Positions 46,777 through 59,095 of a DNA stretch of 64,000 nt are shown here, in pieces. The DNA is from Dipteronia dyeriana (taxonomy: Eukaryota > Streptophyta > Magnoliopsida > Sapindales > Sapindaceae): positions 7,512,001 through 7,576,000 of the forward strand of contig CM065296.1 of the NCBI GenBank assembly GCA_032871835.1, written 5' to 3'. The notes under the pieces were generated by a model. It was not told the DNA's origin. It ran no database searches and worked only from the letters and a program-made list of their open reading frames with translations. Numbering within the stretch: the first letter of the stretch is position 1; each line of letters begins with the position of its first letter. The translations under genes and the position numbers were made by a program.

Positions 46777-49496
46777 CAATATCTCTCACTTGTTAGACAC
46801 GAAATCAACGAAACCTAATCATAAAAGAGTAAAATTATCAAAAGATGGAACCTTCATATGGCATTTGTGCCTAGGTCATATTAAACTTAACAGGATTAAA
46901 AGATTGGTTAGTGACGGACCTCTAAGTGACTTTAAGGTTGATGATCTACCAACTTGTGAATCTTGTTTGGAAAGTAAAATGACCAAAAGGTCGTTTACGA
47001 CCAAAGGCACAAGAGCTCTCGAATGTTTAGGATTGATACACACTGATATGTGTGGACCTATGAGCATTCAAGATAGGGGTGGATATGAGTACTTCATCAC
47101 TTTCACGGGTGATCACTCAAGATTTGGTTATATGTATCTGATAAGACATAAGTCGGATGCTTTGACATGTTCAAAGGATTTAAAGTTGAAGTAGAAAATC
47201 AACTTGAGAAACACATAAAAATCTTGAGGTCTGATCGTGGTGAAGAATATCTATTTGGTGAGTTTATGAAATATCTTATTGATAATGGGATAATTTCTCA
47301 GTTTTCTGCTCCAGGTACATGTCAACAAAATGAGGTGACAGAAAGGAGAAATAAAACTCTTTTGGACATGGTTAGGTCTATGTTGAGTTATTCAACGCTT
47401 CCTAATTCTTTTTAGAGATATGCTTTGCAAACTGTTATGTACATTCTAAACTATGTACCATCTAAAGTTGGTTCCTAAAACACTGCTTGAGTTAAGAACC
47501 AGGCGAAAACCTAGTTTACAACACTTAAGGATATTTGGATTTCCTACGCATGTGTTAAAAAGAAAGACAGAAAAGATGAAGTCTTGTTCAAAAACTTGCA
47601 TATTTGTAGGGTATCCAAAAAAAACAAAAGGATATTATTTCTATAGTCCTTCAGATCTTAAAGTATTTTTTTTTTGACAAATGCAAAATATCTAGAAGAT
47701 GACTATATGAATAATTTTGTGCCTAAAAGTAGAATTGTTCTTAATGAGCTTTCAAGAGATACAATTCCACAAGAGGTTTCACAACCTAGCCCAATTGAAA
47801 GTTCCACATCAACACAAGATCAACTATCTACCACATCTCATCATAGTGGGAGGGTTAGTAGACAACCCAAGAGATACATCGATCTAGGAGAATCTGTAGA
47901 GAATCTCTCAGACTAAGATGATCCCTCTACGAGTAAGGAAGCAATGGAAGATATTGGTTGTCGCCATTGGCTTAAGCCAATGTAATCCGAAATTGAATCT
48001 ATGTTCAAAAACAAAGTCTGGTCTCTTATAGACTTGCCTAATGGGATAAAACTCATCGGGTGTAAGTGGGTATACAAGAGGAAAAGAGTAATGGATGGAA
48101 AGGTGGAAACCTTTAAAGCTAGACTGGTAGCTAAAGGTTATACACAGAAGGAAGGTATCGATTATGAAGAAACCTTTTCTCTTGTGGTTATACTTAAATC
48201 CATTAGGATACTCTTATCCATTACGGTATCTCTAGACCTAGAGATTTGGCAAATGGACGTCAAGACAACTTTCCTTAATGGAAGTCTTGACGAAAGCATC
48301 TACATGATGCAACCAGAAGGATTCATTGAAAAAGGCTAAGAGGAAAGGGTATGCAAGTTACAAAGATCCACATATGGATTGAAGCAAGATCCAGATCCTG
48401 GAACATAAGGTTTGATCAAGCCGTGAAAAGTTTTGGATTTATTCAAAACCTTGACGAACCCTATGTATTCAAAAGGATTATAGGTGACAAGATGGTTTTT
48501 CTAGTTCTTTACGTTGATGATATACTACTCATCGGAAACGATGTAAGTGTATTGACATCAGTAAAAGAATGGTTAGCAAAACAATTTGATATGAAGGACT
48601 TAGAAGAAGCAAGTTATATTCTTGGTATCCAAGTTATAAGGGATAGAAAGAATAGAACGATTGCATTATCCCAAGCTTCATACATAGATAAAATCATGTC
48701 TAGATTTTTCATGCAAGATTCCAAGAAAGGTATGTTACGTTTCAGACATGGAATCAAACTTTATAAGGAACAAGTTCCTAAGAATGAGCATGAAGAGCAA
48801 TTCATTTATAGGGTTCCATATGCATCGGCAATTGGAAGTCTCATGTATGCAATGATCTGTACTAGACCGGATATTTGTTTTAATGTGGGCATAGTTAGCA
48901 GGTTTCAATCGAAACCTGGTCCTGATCACTAGACAACAGTCAATCATATTTTCAAGTATCTCAGAAGAACGAGAGATTATATGCTTGTATACTCTGGAGG
49001 AGATTTAATTCCCATTGGGTATACAGATTCTAATTTTCAGTCAGATTCTAACTCCAGGAGATCAACATCAGGATCTGTGTTTACTATTAGAGGAGGGGCA
49101 ATCTTATGGAGGAGTATCAAACAATATTGTATTGTTGATTCCACCATGGAAGCCGAGTATATTGTCGCATGTGAGGCTGCTAAAGAGGTTGTCTGGCTCT
49201 GCCAATTCTTGATTGACTTGGAAGTAATTTCTGATGCGAATAAGCAGATCACTATCTATTATGACAATAGTGGAGCAATGGCTAATTCAAGAGAACCAAT
49301 AAGTCATAAGAGAGGGAAACACATTGAAATAAAGTATCACCTTCTGAGAGAAATTGTGCATAGGGGTGACGTGGCGATTACCAAGATCGCATCAGCAAAT
49401 AATCTAGTGGATCCCTTTACAAAGGCTCTTCGACAAAAGAGTTTTGATGGGAATCTAGAGAACATGGGGATGAGAGATATGGCACATTTGCTATAG
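46777..49496 (+). pseudogene. Copia-M integrase, reverse transcriptase and RNase H
   Basis: Integrase: HLCLGHIKLNRIKRL and CESCLESKM (zinc-binding H/H/C/C), LIHTDMCGPM (first Asp), RSDRGEEYLFGEF (second Asp), CQQNEVTERRNKTLLDMVRS (Glu). Linker: [59 protein letters not shown], then after a frame change VLYVDDILLIGND with an intact YVDD. RNase H: IPIGYTDSNFQSDSNSRRS, ITIYYDNSGAMANSREP, GKHIEIKYHLLREIV; stop just after MRDMAHLL at 49494-49496. Several stops (47413, 47914, 48337, 48930) and at least two frameshifts; otherwise well preserved. Nearest relative in the window is copia-B. Confidence 0.92.
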
Positions 49497-49510
49497 AGCA
49501 AGTGGGAGAT

Positions 49511-52500
49511 TGTTGGGATTATGCTCTATAACAAGAGTATAATAATGTATTTGACAATCTTTTCATATTAATAAAGTGATTTCTAGTTTAACAAATCTTA
49601 TAACATTAATATTTTAATTATTATAATTGTCAAAAGTAAATAATCATAAGGTTAAAACACTATGAGAAAAGAAGAATTGCTCACACATCTAGATATGTAT
49701 GAGGTAGACATAATTCTTTAGTTAGTCTTGAATAATATTCACAACTTAAGATAAAGGTTGGGCGCCTTTATATTGTCAAAGTTGTAAATTTTTTTGCTAG
49801 CATTTGAGCGGGATCAAATATGTTATGATGAGTCCAAAATCATCAAAGTGTGGTGTCTTTGGGTAAAAGAATCTAGTGCACTGGGTGCATTGAATAGGAT
49901 CACTGTGAATTACTTCATCTAGAACCGTCAATGGATAAAAGTTTTCACTTGAAGACAATCGGAGAGTCTATCTCAATCTTGAGATAAATGATGGACTTAT
50001 GGTTGCAAGTTTTATCATATGAGCTATCAATGAGTACGATTATATAGCATAGTCTATCCTCGATAGTTTAGTGGTATTCATTTGTTAATCGATAGAGGAC
50101 TTCATTTATAGATATGGACATTGTGGCTCCATTTATTAAATGAGAGTAGAATATCATCATATGGATGTTTTGAGGTATTGGATATCAAATCTTAACGTTA
50201 AGTTTTCAATAGTGTCTATTGAAACATGGCTTCTGGACAAGTCAAAATATCCAAGTTTAAAATGTGGTCATATGAGTAAATATGGTAACTTGGAGAGCTA
50301 TAGGCGGTCTATAAGCTCTTCGCGATTACTGGTATTCTTTACGAGGATACAATTTCTCCATTATGATTGTCTAGGGTATGAGTGAGAAATATTAACTTAT
50401 TCTATCTTTATTTAAGAGTTCAATTTTAGTTATTCAGTGGAATGAACTAAAATTAATAGATCGGACCTAAGTGAATCATTTGTTGATTGTGATTGTTTTG
50501 TGTCTATTGGAGCTTAAATTTAGATAGCCCGCTAAGATCCTCAATCCACACGAACTTGCATGGATCACTTGATATATTCTACCGGACCAATTTAGGAGTC
50601 CATCTAGAATTGTATTAAGACATGTGGACTTGTTTCTTTTTGTAAGAATGGGTCTAGTTGACATGTGGACTTTTTTTTAAGGTTTAATGGATTTAATAAA
50701 ATATGAAAAATAATACATTGGCCCATGTATATGCGTTGGGCAGCAAGGCTATATAAAAAACCTTAATATATTGTTTTTATTTTATTATTTAATTAAATGG
50801 AAATTAATTAAATGGGTAATTAATTAATTATTTAATTAAAAGTGAAATGTTTTTTCTAGTAGGAGATGGTCTCCTTATATTATACTATTGTTGGTAGTAT
50901 AATTGATATTAAAGACTATATTTGATAAGTAGATAAATAAAAGGAATTATTTATCTAGTCAAATTAGGAAATCTTTAATATGGTCACAAATGTGAGGATT
51001 ATGCTCGATAGCAAGAGTGTAATAATGTATTTGACATTCTTTTCATATTAATAAAGTGATTTCTAGTTTAACAAATCTTATAGCATTTATAGTTAAAATA
51101 TTATAATTGTAAAAAGTAAATAATCATAGGGTCAAAAGACTATGAGAAAAGAAGAATTGTTTGTACATCTAGATATGTATGAGGTAGACACAATTCTTTA
51201 ATTAGTCTTGAATAATATTCACAACTTAAGATAAAGGTTTGGCCCCTTTATCTTGTTAAAGTTGTAGATTCTTTTGCTAGCATTTGAGTGGGATCAAATG
51301 TGTTATGATGAGTCTAAAATCATCAAAGTGTGGTGTCTTTGGTCAAAAGAATCTAGTGCACTGGGTAAATTGAATTGGATCACAATGAAATACTTTATCT
51401 AGAACCGTCAATAGATAAAAGTTTTTCATTTGAAGACTATCGGAGAGTCTATCTCAATCTCGAGATAAATGATGGACTTATGGTTGCAAGTGTTATCATT
51501 TGAGCTATCAATGAGTACGATTATATAACATAGTCTATCCTCGATAGTTTGGTGGTATTCATTTGTTAATCGATAGAGGACTTCATTTATAGATATGGAC
51601 ATCGTGGCTCCATTTAATTAAATGAGAGTAGAATATCATCATATGGATGTTTTGTGGTATTGGATATGAAATCTTAACGTTAAGTTTTCAATAGTGTCTA
51701 TTGAAACATGGCTTCTGGACAAGACAAATATCAAGTTCAAAATGTGGTCATATGAATAAATATGGTAACTTGGAGAGCTATGGGTTGTCTATGAGCTCTT
51801 AGCGATTACTGGTATTCTTCAAGAGGATACACTTTCTCCAATAAGGTTGTCTATGGATGAATGAGTAAACATCAACTTATTCTATCTTTATTTAATAGTT
51901 CAATTTTAGTTCTTTAGTATAATGAACTAAAATTAAAAAGATCAAGCCTTAATGAATCATTTGTTGATTGTGATTGGGTTGTGTCTATTGAAGCTTAAAT
52001 TTAGATTGCCCGCCAAGATCCCCAGCCAAGATCCCCAATCCACATGAACTTGCATGGATCACTTGATATATTCTACCGGACCAATTTAGGGGTCCACCAA
52101 GAATTGTATTAAGGCATGTGAACTTGTTTCTTTTTGTAAGAATAGGTCTAGTTCACATGTGGACTTTTTATTAAGGTCCAATGGATTTAATAAAATAAGA
52201 AAAATAATATATTATAATAAAATAAGAAAAATAATATATGACCCATATATATGGTATGGGTGGCAAGGCTATTTAGAATAGCTTAATTATATTATTTTTT
52301 AATTTATTATTTAATTAAATGGAAATTAATTAATTTGTTGATTAATTATTTATTTAATTAAAAGTCAAAATCTTTTTCCTAGTAGCAGATGGTCTCCTAA
52401 AATTATACTATTGTTTGTAGTATAATTAATATTAAAGACTATATTTGATAAGTAGATAAATAAAAAGAATTATTTATCTAATCAAATTAGGAAGTTATTA

Positions 52501-54254
52501 ATATGGTTACAAATACGTTATTGAGTTGGATTAGGAGTCTTGGTGTAGAATAGAATTCATTTAGAAAAAGGATTCTTAACCACCAAGTAAATTCACTTAA
52601 GGAAATGATTTTTAACAACCAAGTAAATCCTTCTTAGGAAAGGATTTGTGATCATAATATATATTCTTGTGAATTTTGACCAGCTCATATATATATAAAT
52701 AAGGATAGAATTCCTTTAAGAAAACCATTCTTAACTACCAAATAAATCCACCTAAGGAAATGATTCTTGCCAACCAAGTAAATCCTTCTTAGGAAAGGAT
52801 TCGTGATCCTATATATATACCCTTGTGAATTTCGGCTAGCCCTATGATTCTTAGAGTAAATTTCGGCCAACCTAAGGTTTTTCTAAGGGAGAATTTTACT
52901 TGGCAAGAGAGAATTTTGAGAGAGAAAAATTTAGTATTTTACTCTAGACAAAATTCAATCAACTCAAAGGTATAGGGTGTGGAATTCGGCCAAGGAGAAA
53001 AGAGAAAAAGAGAACGTTTTTTTTTCGATAGTACACTAGTATCTTTTACATCAAAAGGGTTTTGTGTACAATATCGAATCAAGGTTCACGCAAGTTTCAA
53101 TCAAATTGATTGATAATTCACAAGTGGCCGGATGTTCTTGATTTTTCTCTTGGAAGATATTTGTAACTAACTAAGAAATAGATTTTGTTTGTTTTCATCT
53201 TTAGGTATACAATTTGAAGAAATGGAGCCCACACTCCTAGGTGATTCACGTTCGTGATTGGATTGGAAGTTCTTACGAAATCAATTCGACGCTTGTTCAA
53301 TCGTCACGAGAAAAAGATACGACACTTTTATATACATCAATTAATCTAGGGTTAAGGTTCTCCCTAATTTTTTATAAATTTTTTCACGCTTCCGTTGCAC
53401 ATGATTTTTTTCCCTACAACAAATACACTATTTGAGTTGGATTAGAAGTCTTGGTGTAGAAAAGAATTCTTTCTGGAAGAAGATTCTTGATCACCAAGTA
53501 AATCCACCTAAGTATAGGATTCATGCTCACCAAGTAAATCCTTCTTAGGAAAGGGTTTGTATGTCTATTTATACTACCTCTAAATTTCGGCAAAGAGAGA
53601 TTAGAAGCTCAAAATTTCGTGCAAGCTAAAGAAAATTTAGAGAGAGGAGAAATTCGGCCATTAGATAATTCTAAGAAGAAAAATTCGGCCAAGCCCTAAT
53701 TTTTCTAAAAGAGTTTTCGGCCACCATAGAATTTTGAGAATAGAGAATTCGGTTCTTGCTATAGATAAATTCATCCAACTCTATAGATTGGTGTGTGAAA
53801 ATTCAACAAAGAGGAAAAGGAAGAAAGAATGTTTGGTATTCTTTAGTACACTAGTAGCCTTTACATTAAAAGGTTTTGTGTACAACATCGAATCTAGGTT
53901 CACGCAAGTTTCAATCAAACTGATTGATAATTCACAAGTGACCTAACGTTCTTTGTTTTTCTTCTTGGAGGATTATTGTGACTAACAAAGAAAGAGATTT
54001 TGTTTGTTTCCATTCTCAGGTATACAATTTAAGGAGAGAGAGCTCACACTCCTAGGTCATTCACGTTTGTGATTGGATTGGAAGATCTTGTGGATTAAAT
54101 TCGGTGCTAGTTCAATTGGGTCACGAGAAAAATGTACGATACTTTTAATATACACTAATTAATCTAGGGTTAAGGTTCTTGTTATAAAAAGAGAAAATAA
54201 TTTATTTATACCAAACCCTATTTTTCAAGCTTCCGTTGCGCAATTTTCCCTGCA
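49511..54254 (+). repeat. Copia-M 3' LTR, split by a direct solo LTR
   Basis: Parts 49511-50990 and 53419-54254, about 2.3 kb without the insertion. It starts TGTTGGGATTATGC after the purine tract and ends TTTCCCTGCA. It contains AT-rich runs and repeated AAATTCGGCC-type words. Confidence 0.9.
50991..53418 (+). mobile_element. Solo LTR of the same family in direct orientation
   Basis: 2,428 bp from TGTGAGGATTATGC to TTTCCCTACA, flanked by ACAAA at 50986-50990 and 53419-53423. No internal region. It sits inside the copia-M 3' LTR. Confidence 0.93.
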
Positions 54255-54660
54255 GTATAAATACACGGGGTAATAACACGAAGGAGGATGTGCACAAATC
54301 AAGACCTAAAAGTTGCCACCTGAATAAAGCTCCATTGTCGCCTAAATTCTATAAGGAGAACACGGCCACTACCCGAGAATTTTATCCACTTATCGACATA
54401 CATGAGGCTACCACCTCCGTTGCGCCTAGGAGAGGTTGAGAGTTTAAGTGATTTCAATATGTCATACTTGATTTATAAATATCAATAAAACAATGTCATT
54501 TCACATATATATTCTTCGTATAGCCTATTGCTAACGTCCCATCTCTCTTGTTACACCTATAACCTGTACCGAAGGTACCAACCCCGACCACGACCTCTGA
54601 GGTAGTAGTCATGAGGGTGTTAACTGTAATTCCTGACCTTGAGCGAATTTTCGCTTAACA
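54255..54660 (+). repeat. Gypsy-A 3' LTR, right part
   Basis: GTATAAATACACGGGG to TTCGCTTAACA; matches 27450-27857 in the 5' LTR almost throughout. The left part of this LTR was lost together with the start of the copia-M 5' LTR. Confidence 0.86.
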
Positions 54661-55352
54661 CTAACAGATTTTCAAATTCAAGTATAATACAAATCAATGC
54701 CATCACAATAATTTTCATTACTTCTCAACATATAAAAGTTTAATTTCATACATACATTTGGAGTTTCGCCATCACATGAATGGAAGAGCCGATTCCTAGG
54801 TGAGGGTTCATTTGAGTTTCTTGATTTAGATCTCATTAGACTAGTTGCTCCCTGATCCATCCACTTATGATGGTCCTTCTTATCATATTAATTTACAGAT
54901 TCTACCTACTTTAGTATTTTCTTCCTTGCTTTTCTTCCTGACGATAGATCTTCCACCGTCAATGATTTGTAGCAAGCACTTGTTTTTTCATAGTCATACA
55001 CCTTTTAAGGAAACAATAGCGTCTGCATGTAAAAAATTAAACAAGGTTAAGCCATATGAATAAACACATTTAAACACATTATTGTGACTATAAAAACTAT
55101 GTAAAAAAATAGATATAACTATATCAATATAGACTAATAGAAGTTAAATACAAATGAAGAAAAATACACACCGTTGTACTGCGCTGCCTTTCAACATTTA
55201 AATCCCAATTCTTAAATCATGGGAATCCCGTTCCAATCCGTCTCCCTACCTGACCTTCCAAATGGGTATTCCGTTCAACAACCCAAACCTTTACAATTAA
55301 TAAACATACAATTAACGAAATAAAAATCCAATAACCTTTACTTATACATATT

Positions 55353-55706
55353 TCAAACTATTACCTGAAAAGATAGTTGAAATCCATAAATGTTGAAGGT
55401 GAATGGATTCATCTTCTGCTCATTGTCCTTCTTTGCCTTATAATTCTCAGTTTGTTTCTTCTTCTGTATGTTCTCCATCTTCAACTTCAGATTTTTTAAT
55501 TTTCTACTTCTTCTTCTTCTTCTTCTCCTCCTCTTCATTCTCTTCTTTCTTCTTCGTCTTCTTTTTCTTATTATTCCCTTCCTTCTTCTCCTCATCTTCT
55601 TTTTCTGCCTTCTTCCTCTTCTTCTCTTCATTCTTCCTCTTCATTCTTCTTCTTCTTCTTCTTCATTCTTCTTCTTCTTCTTCTTCTTCTTCTTCATTCT
55701 TTTTCT

Positions 55707-55738
<32 letters not shown>

Positions 55739-56511
55739 TTCATTTTTCTTCTTCTTCTTCTTCTTTTTTCTTATTCTCTTCCTCATTCTCTACCTTCTTA
55801 TATTCATTCTTCTTCCTCTCACCTCTTAACCTATTTAAGTGTTTACCGGCTGTATTCTTCAACCAAAACATTGTGACATCGAATATGTACGACTCCAAGG
55901 AAAACTTACAAACTGATTTTCATCTCAACTAAAGCCAACAACCAACAGGGTATAATTGTCCAAGCTTTATCAATCTTAAAAAATTGGGACACCATTAATA
56001 TGTATCCCATCTTCAGTGCGTCATCGGCCTCTGCAACCGTCAACCTTTTAAAAGTTGACTCCATCAGTTCAATCGTCAGGCACTTGTCTTCGAAATATCG
56101 TGACAAAAAAGAATCAACACCAATTGTTTTCTTTTCTTGAAGCCCATTAGGCAGTGTTCCCATGTTAAGTCACTGCACAAGCAAAATTCTTGTCCCCAAA
56201 TCGAGCCTGGTTCTACCACAAACAAAACAATATTTCATCATCATCTTTTGATTTTAGAAGAGCAATCTGTCGTTCCAAAAGATTGTAAATGAGTATCCCG
56301 TGTACCTTCATGGGTTGTACCATTTCCATGTAATGACCAAATGGGCCTTCCCTAAACCTATCAATCACACTAGAGCGGGTCAAGACGGAATTCAAATCTC
56401 GAATTAAGTATTTCTTGTTTTGCGATTTGATTCTCGCGTGTCTTCAATTTTGGCGGTCCAGATACCGCCATAATTTTTGGTCGGATCGACAAGCATCTGT
56501 TTAACAACAAA
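55353..56511 (-). pseudogene. DUF1985 gene of MULE-3 with a Lys/Arg/Glu tract, decayed
   Basis: Read leftwards: LNSVLTRSSVIDRFREGPFG, HGILIYNLLERQIALL, ARFGDKNFACAVT, FLSRYFEDKCLTIELM, ADDALKMGYILMVSQFF, PCWLLALVE, then after a frameshift FVSFPWSRTYSMSQCFG. Next comes a long charged tract (55780-55495) encoded by GAA repeats, then NPFTFNIYGFQLSFQV, the DUF1985 end (NIYGL in MULE-1). Thus the tract fills the variable loop between the FPW and NIYG motifs. Stops in the middle and a shift make it a pseudogene. No ULP protease part is present. Confidence 0.8.
55495..55780 (+). repeat. (TTC)n microsatellite, about 285 bp, imperfect
   Basis: TTC/CTT triplets with interruptions (ATTC, CCTC). On the minus strand it is GAA/AAG/AGA, coding for Glu, Lys or Arg depending on the frame; it is in the coding strand of the DUF1985 gene. 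Confidence 0.95.
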
Positions 56512-56529
56512 ACAAAAAATAATTGATGT

Positions 56530-57265
56530 CAGGCCTTGAAACTTCTTTTGAAGCATTTTACAATAATATCAAGCCCTGGAAATATATTTCAACCACTTTA
56601 CAACAATATAAAGCACTGTAGGAGTATAAGGTAAGGTACATGATTAATATCCAATGGCCTAAAAACGTATTTCAAGCACTGTACAACAATATAAAGCACT
56701 GTAGGAGTGTAAGGTACATGATTAATATCCAATGGCCTAAAAGAGGATTTCAAGCACTGTACAACAATACAAATCGTTGTAATGGTCTACATTAATATCA
56801 TGCCCTAGAAATGGATTTCAAGCTTTGTAAACCAATAGTAAGCATTATTAAGGAATTTCAAGCCCTGTACGAACAAATAAAGCCCTATAAATGATTTTCA
56901 AGCCATGAATTGGATTTCAAGTCATGGATTTGGACTTTATGCTCTCCATATTAGCTATCAAGCACTGGCCACATAAGTAACGGTAAAGGGACACCATTAA
57001 TATCAAGTTGAAGGGGGGATTTCAAGTTGTTCAAGTAATTTCAACAACCTGAAAAAGGACATCATTAATATAAAGCCTTGAGAAAGGATTTCAAGCACTA
57101 CAAATCACTGTAATGGTCAACGTTAATATCACGCCCTAGGAATGGATTTCAAGCCCTGTAAACCAATACTAACCATTGAAACGGGATTTCAAGCCCTGTA
57201 CGAAACTATAAAGCCCTAAAAATGAATTTCAAGCCCAGATTTGGATTTCAAGCCTGGATTTGGAC
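56530..57265 (+). repeat. MULE-3 direct-repeat array, core GATTTCAAGCNCTG
   Basis: Irregular units of about 20-40 bp (ATTTCAAGCACTGTACAACAA, AAGCCCTGTA) with a higher-order block of about 80 bp repeated at 56590-56760 (ATTAATATCCAATGGCCTAAAA twice with changes). It lies just upstream of the DUF1985 gene start. Confidence 0.85.
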
Positions 57266-57270
57266 TTTCA

Positions 57271-57716
57271 TGTTGGGAAAAATGCATGCACACAGCGGAA
57301 GCAAGACTAAAATAGTTTTAGCATATTTAATTTTTTTTCCTTTAAAGAAGAGGACTTTAACCCATTGATTAATTGATATTTATAAAGTATATCATACCTT
57401 TGTAGCGTAAACCTGATTTGAAGTTACGTAAATAATATTCCGTAAGAACTTTCAATCCAATCATTAACGTGAATCACCTGAGAGTGTGATCTCTCTTTCT
57501 TTGAATTGAGTACTTGAGGATTGATAACAAAAAAAAATCTTTTTCATTAGTCACAAAAACTTCCAAGAGATAACAAAGAACATTTCGATCACTTTTGAAT
57601 TCTCAATCTCTTGATCAAAACTTGCCTTGATCAAAATTTGCATGAACCTAATTCAAAATTATAAATAAAGCCTTTGATGTAAAAGCTATTAGTGCACTAT
57701 CAAAATAAAACGTTCT
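57271..57716 (-). repeat. Truncated LTR, relative of the copia-M family (copy F)
   Basis: + strand start TGTTGGGAAAAATGC, then AACGTGAATCACCTGAGAGTGTG and AAACTTGCNTGAACC-like words of the family, more diverged than the other copies. It stops at 57716, where a gypsy LTR begins. Confidence 0.75.
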
Positions 57717-58985
57717 TGTTAACCAAAATTTCGCTAAGGGTGAGGAATTTTGATTAACACCCTTTACTTCACTACATCGAAGGTCGCGTTCGGGGTAGGT
57801 ACCTCGTACCTTGGTTGTTTGTGTAAAAATGGTGATGACATGATATGTGTAGGGTGCGTAAAGGAAATTGAATTGCTTTTTATTAGTAAAAAGGAATTAA
57901 ACGTAACGTACAGAAATCACTCAAACTCTCAATTCCTTATGGGTACAACGGGGATGGCAATTTCATGCCTGACGATAAGTGGATAAAAGAGGGTGGCCAT
58001 GTTCTCTGTAGAGAATTTAGGCGACAATAGAACTTCATTCTCTAAGGGCGAATTTAAATCTTGATTTTTCCTCCTGCTGCGTACTATGATCAGTGCCTTT
58101 ATATATGTTCCTACTAGGTTTTGCTTGTTATTTCCCTGCCATGCATATCTCAATCAAATCCCCCTTTATTGGGCAAGATTTTACGTTTAAATGTCATTGA
58201 CTTTGGATTAATTAATTCGATGATATCTTGGAGGGAGATAAGTTTGTTTCCTCTTTGGATTCAATCACTTAACCTGCACGCATGTAATGTTTTAATGTTC
58301 ATTGGAGCATAACAAATGATCATATATACTGCCCTGGTGAGATGCATCATATAGGTTATCAACTATGGCATTTGTTACCCCGATTGGCGAGGTATATCTC
58401 ATTATCAGTCTTGATTTGGGGAGCTCAATCTGTCTTATCGAGGTCCCTTTTGGAGCTTGGCATGCCCTCGTTGGTGCTTTCCAATGGTAATGGAGCTTTA
58501 CGAGCTTCCTTCTTCTTGCCTTGATAGATTAGGTTCATCCATAAGTGGAACGGGGAGACACTGTAGGGCGAACTTGATGCCTTGAAGGACTTTTTGTACA
58601 ATTGAATAAGGTAGCATGTTTCTAGGAAGGTCGTGTGATACCTCGACCTGAGGGAGGGTAGCCTCACCTTACTTCCGCGGGGTTGTATGGGAGCTCGACC
58701 CGGTGACCTTGGTTCCTTGCTGCATATTCCTGGATTCGAACCCTTGCTTAGAGAGTGGAAAATTTACCTTTAGTCCTTCGACAAATTTGTTTATTAACAG
58801 AAGTTCATTCTGACTTGAACATCGGTGATTGAGTTGGGCTTGGAGTTGAATTTCTAACTTTATATGGGAAATTTCCCCTTGTTTTTAGTTATTAAAACCT
58901 GGGAGGAAATCCTTTTATTAAATGTGAGTTCCATGTGGCGAACAACGAACTAGTATGTTTCTCGAAAAGTGGCTACGTTACATCA
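57717..58985 (-). repeat. Gypsy-C LTR
   Basis: Complement runs from TGATGTAACG (58985) to TGGTTAACA (57717), 1,269 bp. Immediately upstream on the minus strand is a G-rich purine tract (CCCGGGGAC), as expected before a 3' LTR. It is clearly related to the gypsy-A LTR at 27227-27857. Confidence 0.8.
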
Positions 58986-59095
58986 GTCCCCGGGATCGAG
59001 GCAATCTTCAAAGAGGATCTAGCTTTTCGGCAAGCTTCCATCACAAATGTTACCATTTACTGTTCTATTCATCCCTATTCAAACTCGGTCACATC

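Larger units (their letters stand above)
39072..54254 (+). mobile_element. Copia-M: Ty1/copia element nested in the gypsy-A 3' LTR
   Basis: 5' LTR truncated on its left (39072-42724, interrupted), primer-binding site at 42727, leader, gag, integrase, RT, RNase H, purine tract (AAGTGGGAGAT), 3' LTR 49511-54254 (interrupted). Right of it, GTATAAATACACGGG is gypsy LTR sequence, and in the intact gypsy LTR the same GTATA follows ACCAT, so the 5-bp duplication was probably GTATA. The left partner is lost with a deletion. Confidence 0.86.
27227..54660 (+). mobile_element. Gypsy-A: Tat-type Ty3/gypsy retrotransposon, interrupted
   Basis: Order: truncated 5' LTR (to 27857), gag, protease, RT, RNase H, archaeal-type RNase H, integrase (to 34847), 98-bp tandem repeats, antisense spliced ORF (38925-36340), then the end of the 3' LTR (54255-54660). 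A second RNase H before integrase plus an antisense ORF behind pol are hallmarks of the Tat lineage. A solo copia LTR (30084-31320) and a complete copia element (39072-54254) are inserted. Many stops make it inactive. Confidence 0.85.
54661..57270. mobile_element. MULE-3: DUF1985-bearing MULE remnant
   Basis: Holds a minus-strand DUF1985 gene and, upstream of it, a direct-repeat array, as in MULE-1 and MULE-2. No transposase is seen; the left side ends at the gypsy LTR and the right side at a copia LTR (57271). 54661-55350 may contain a further exon of the same gene but none could be fixed. Terminal repeats were not found. Confidence 0.6.

Noticed and set aside
55403..55932. Plus-strand ORFs of about 155 codons rich in Ser, Phe and Leu
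   Set aside because: Products of the TTC microsatellite; the meaningful coding strand is the minus strand (DUF1985).
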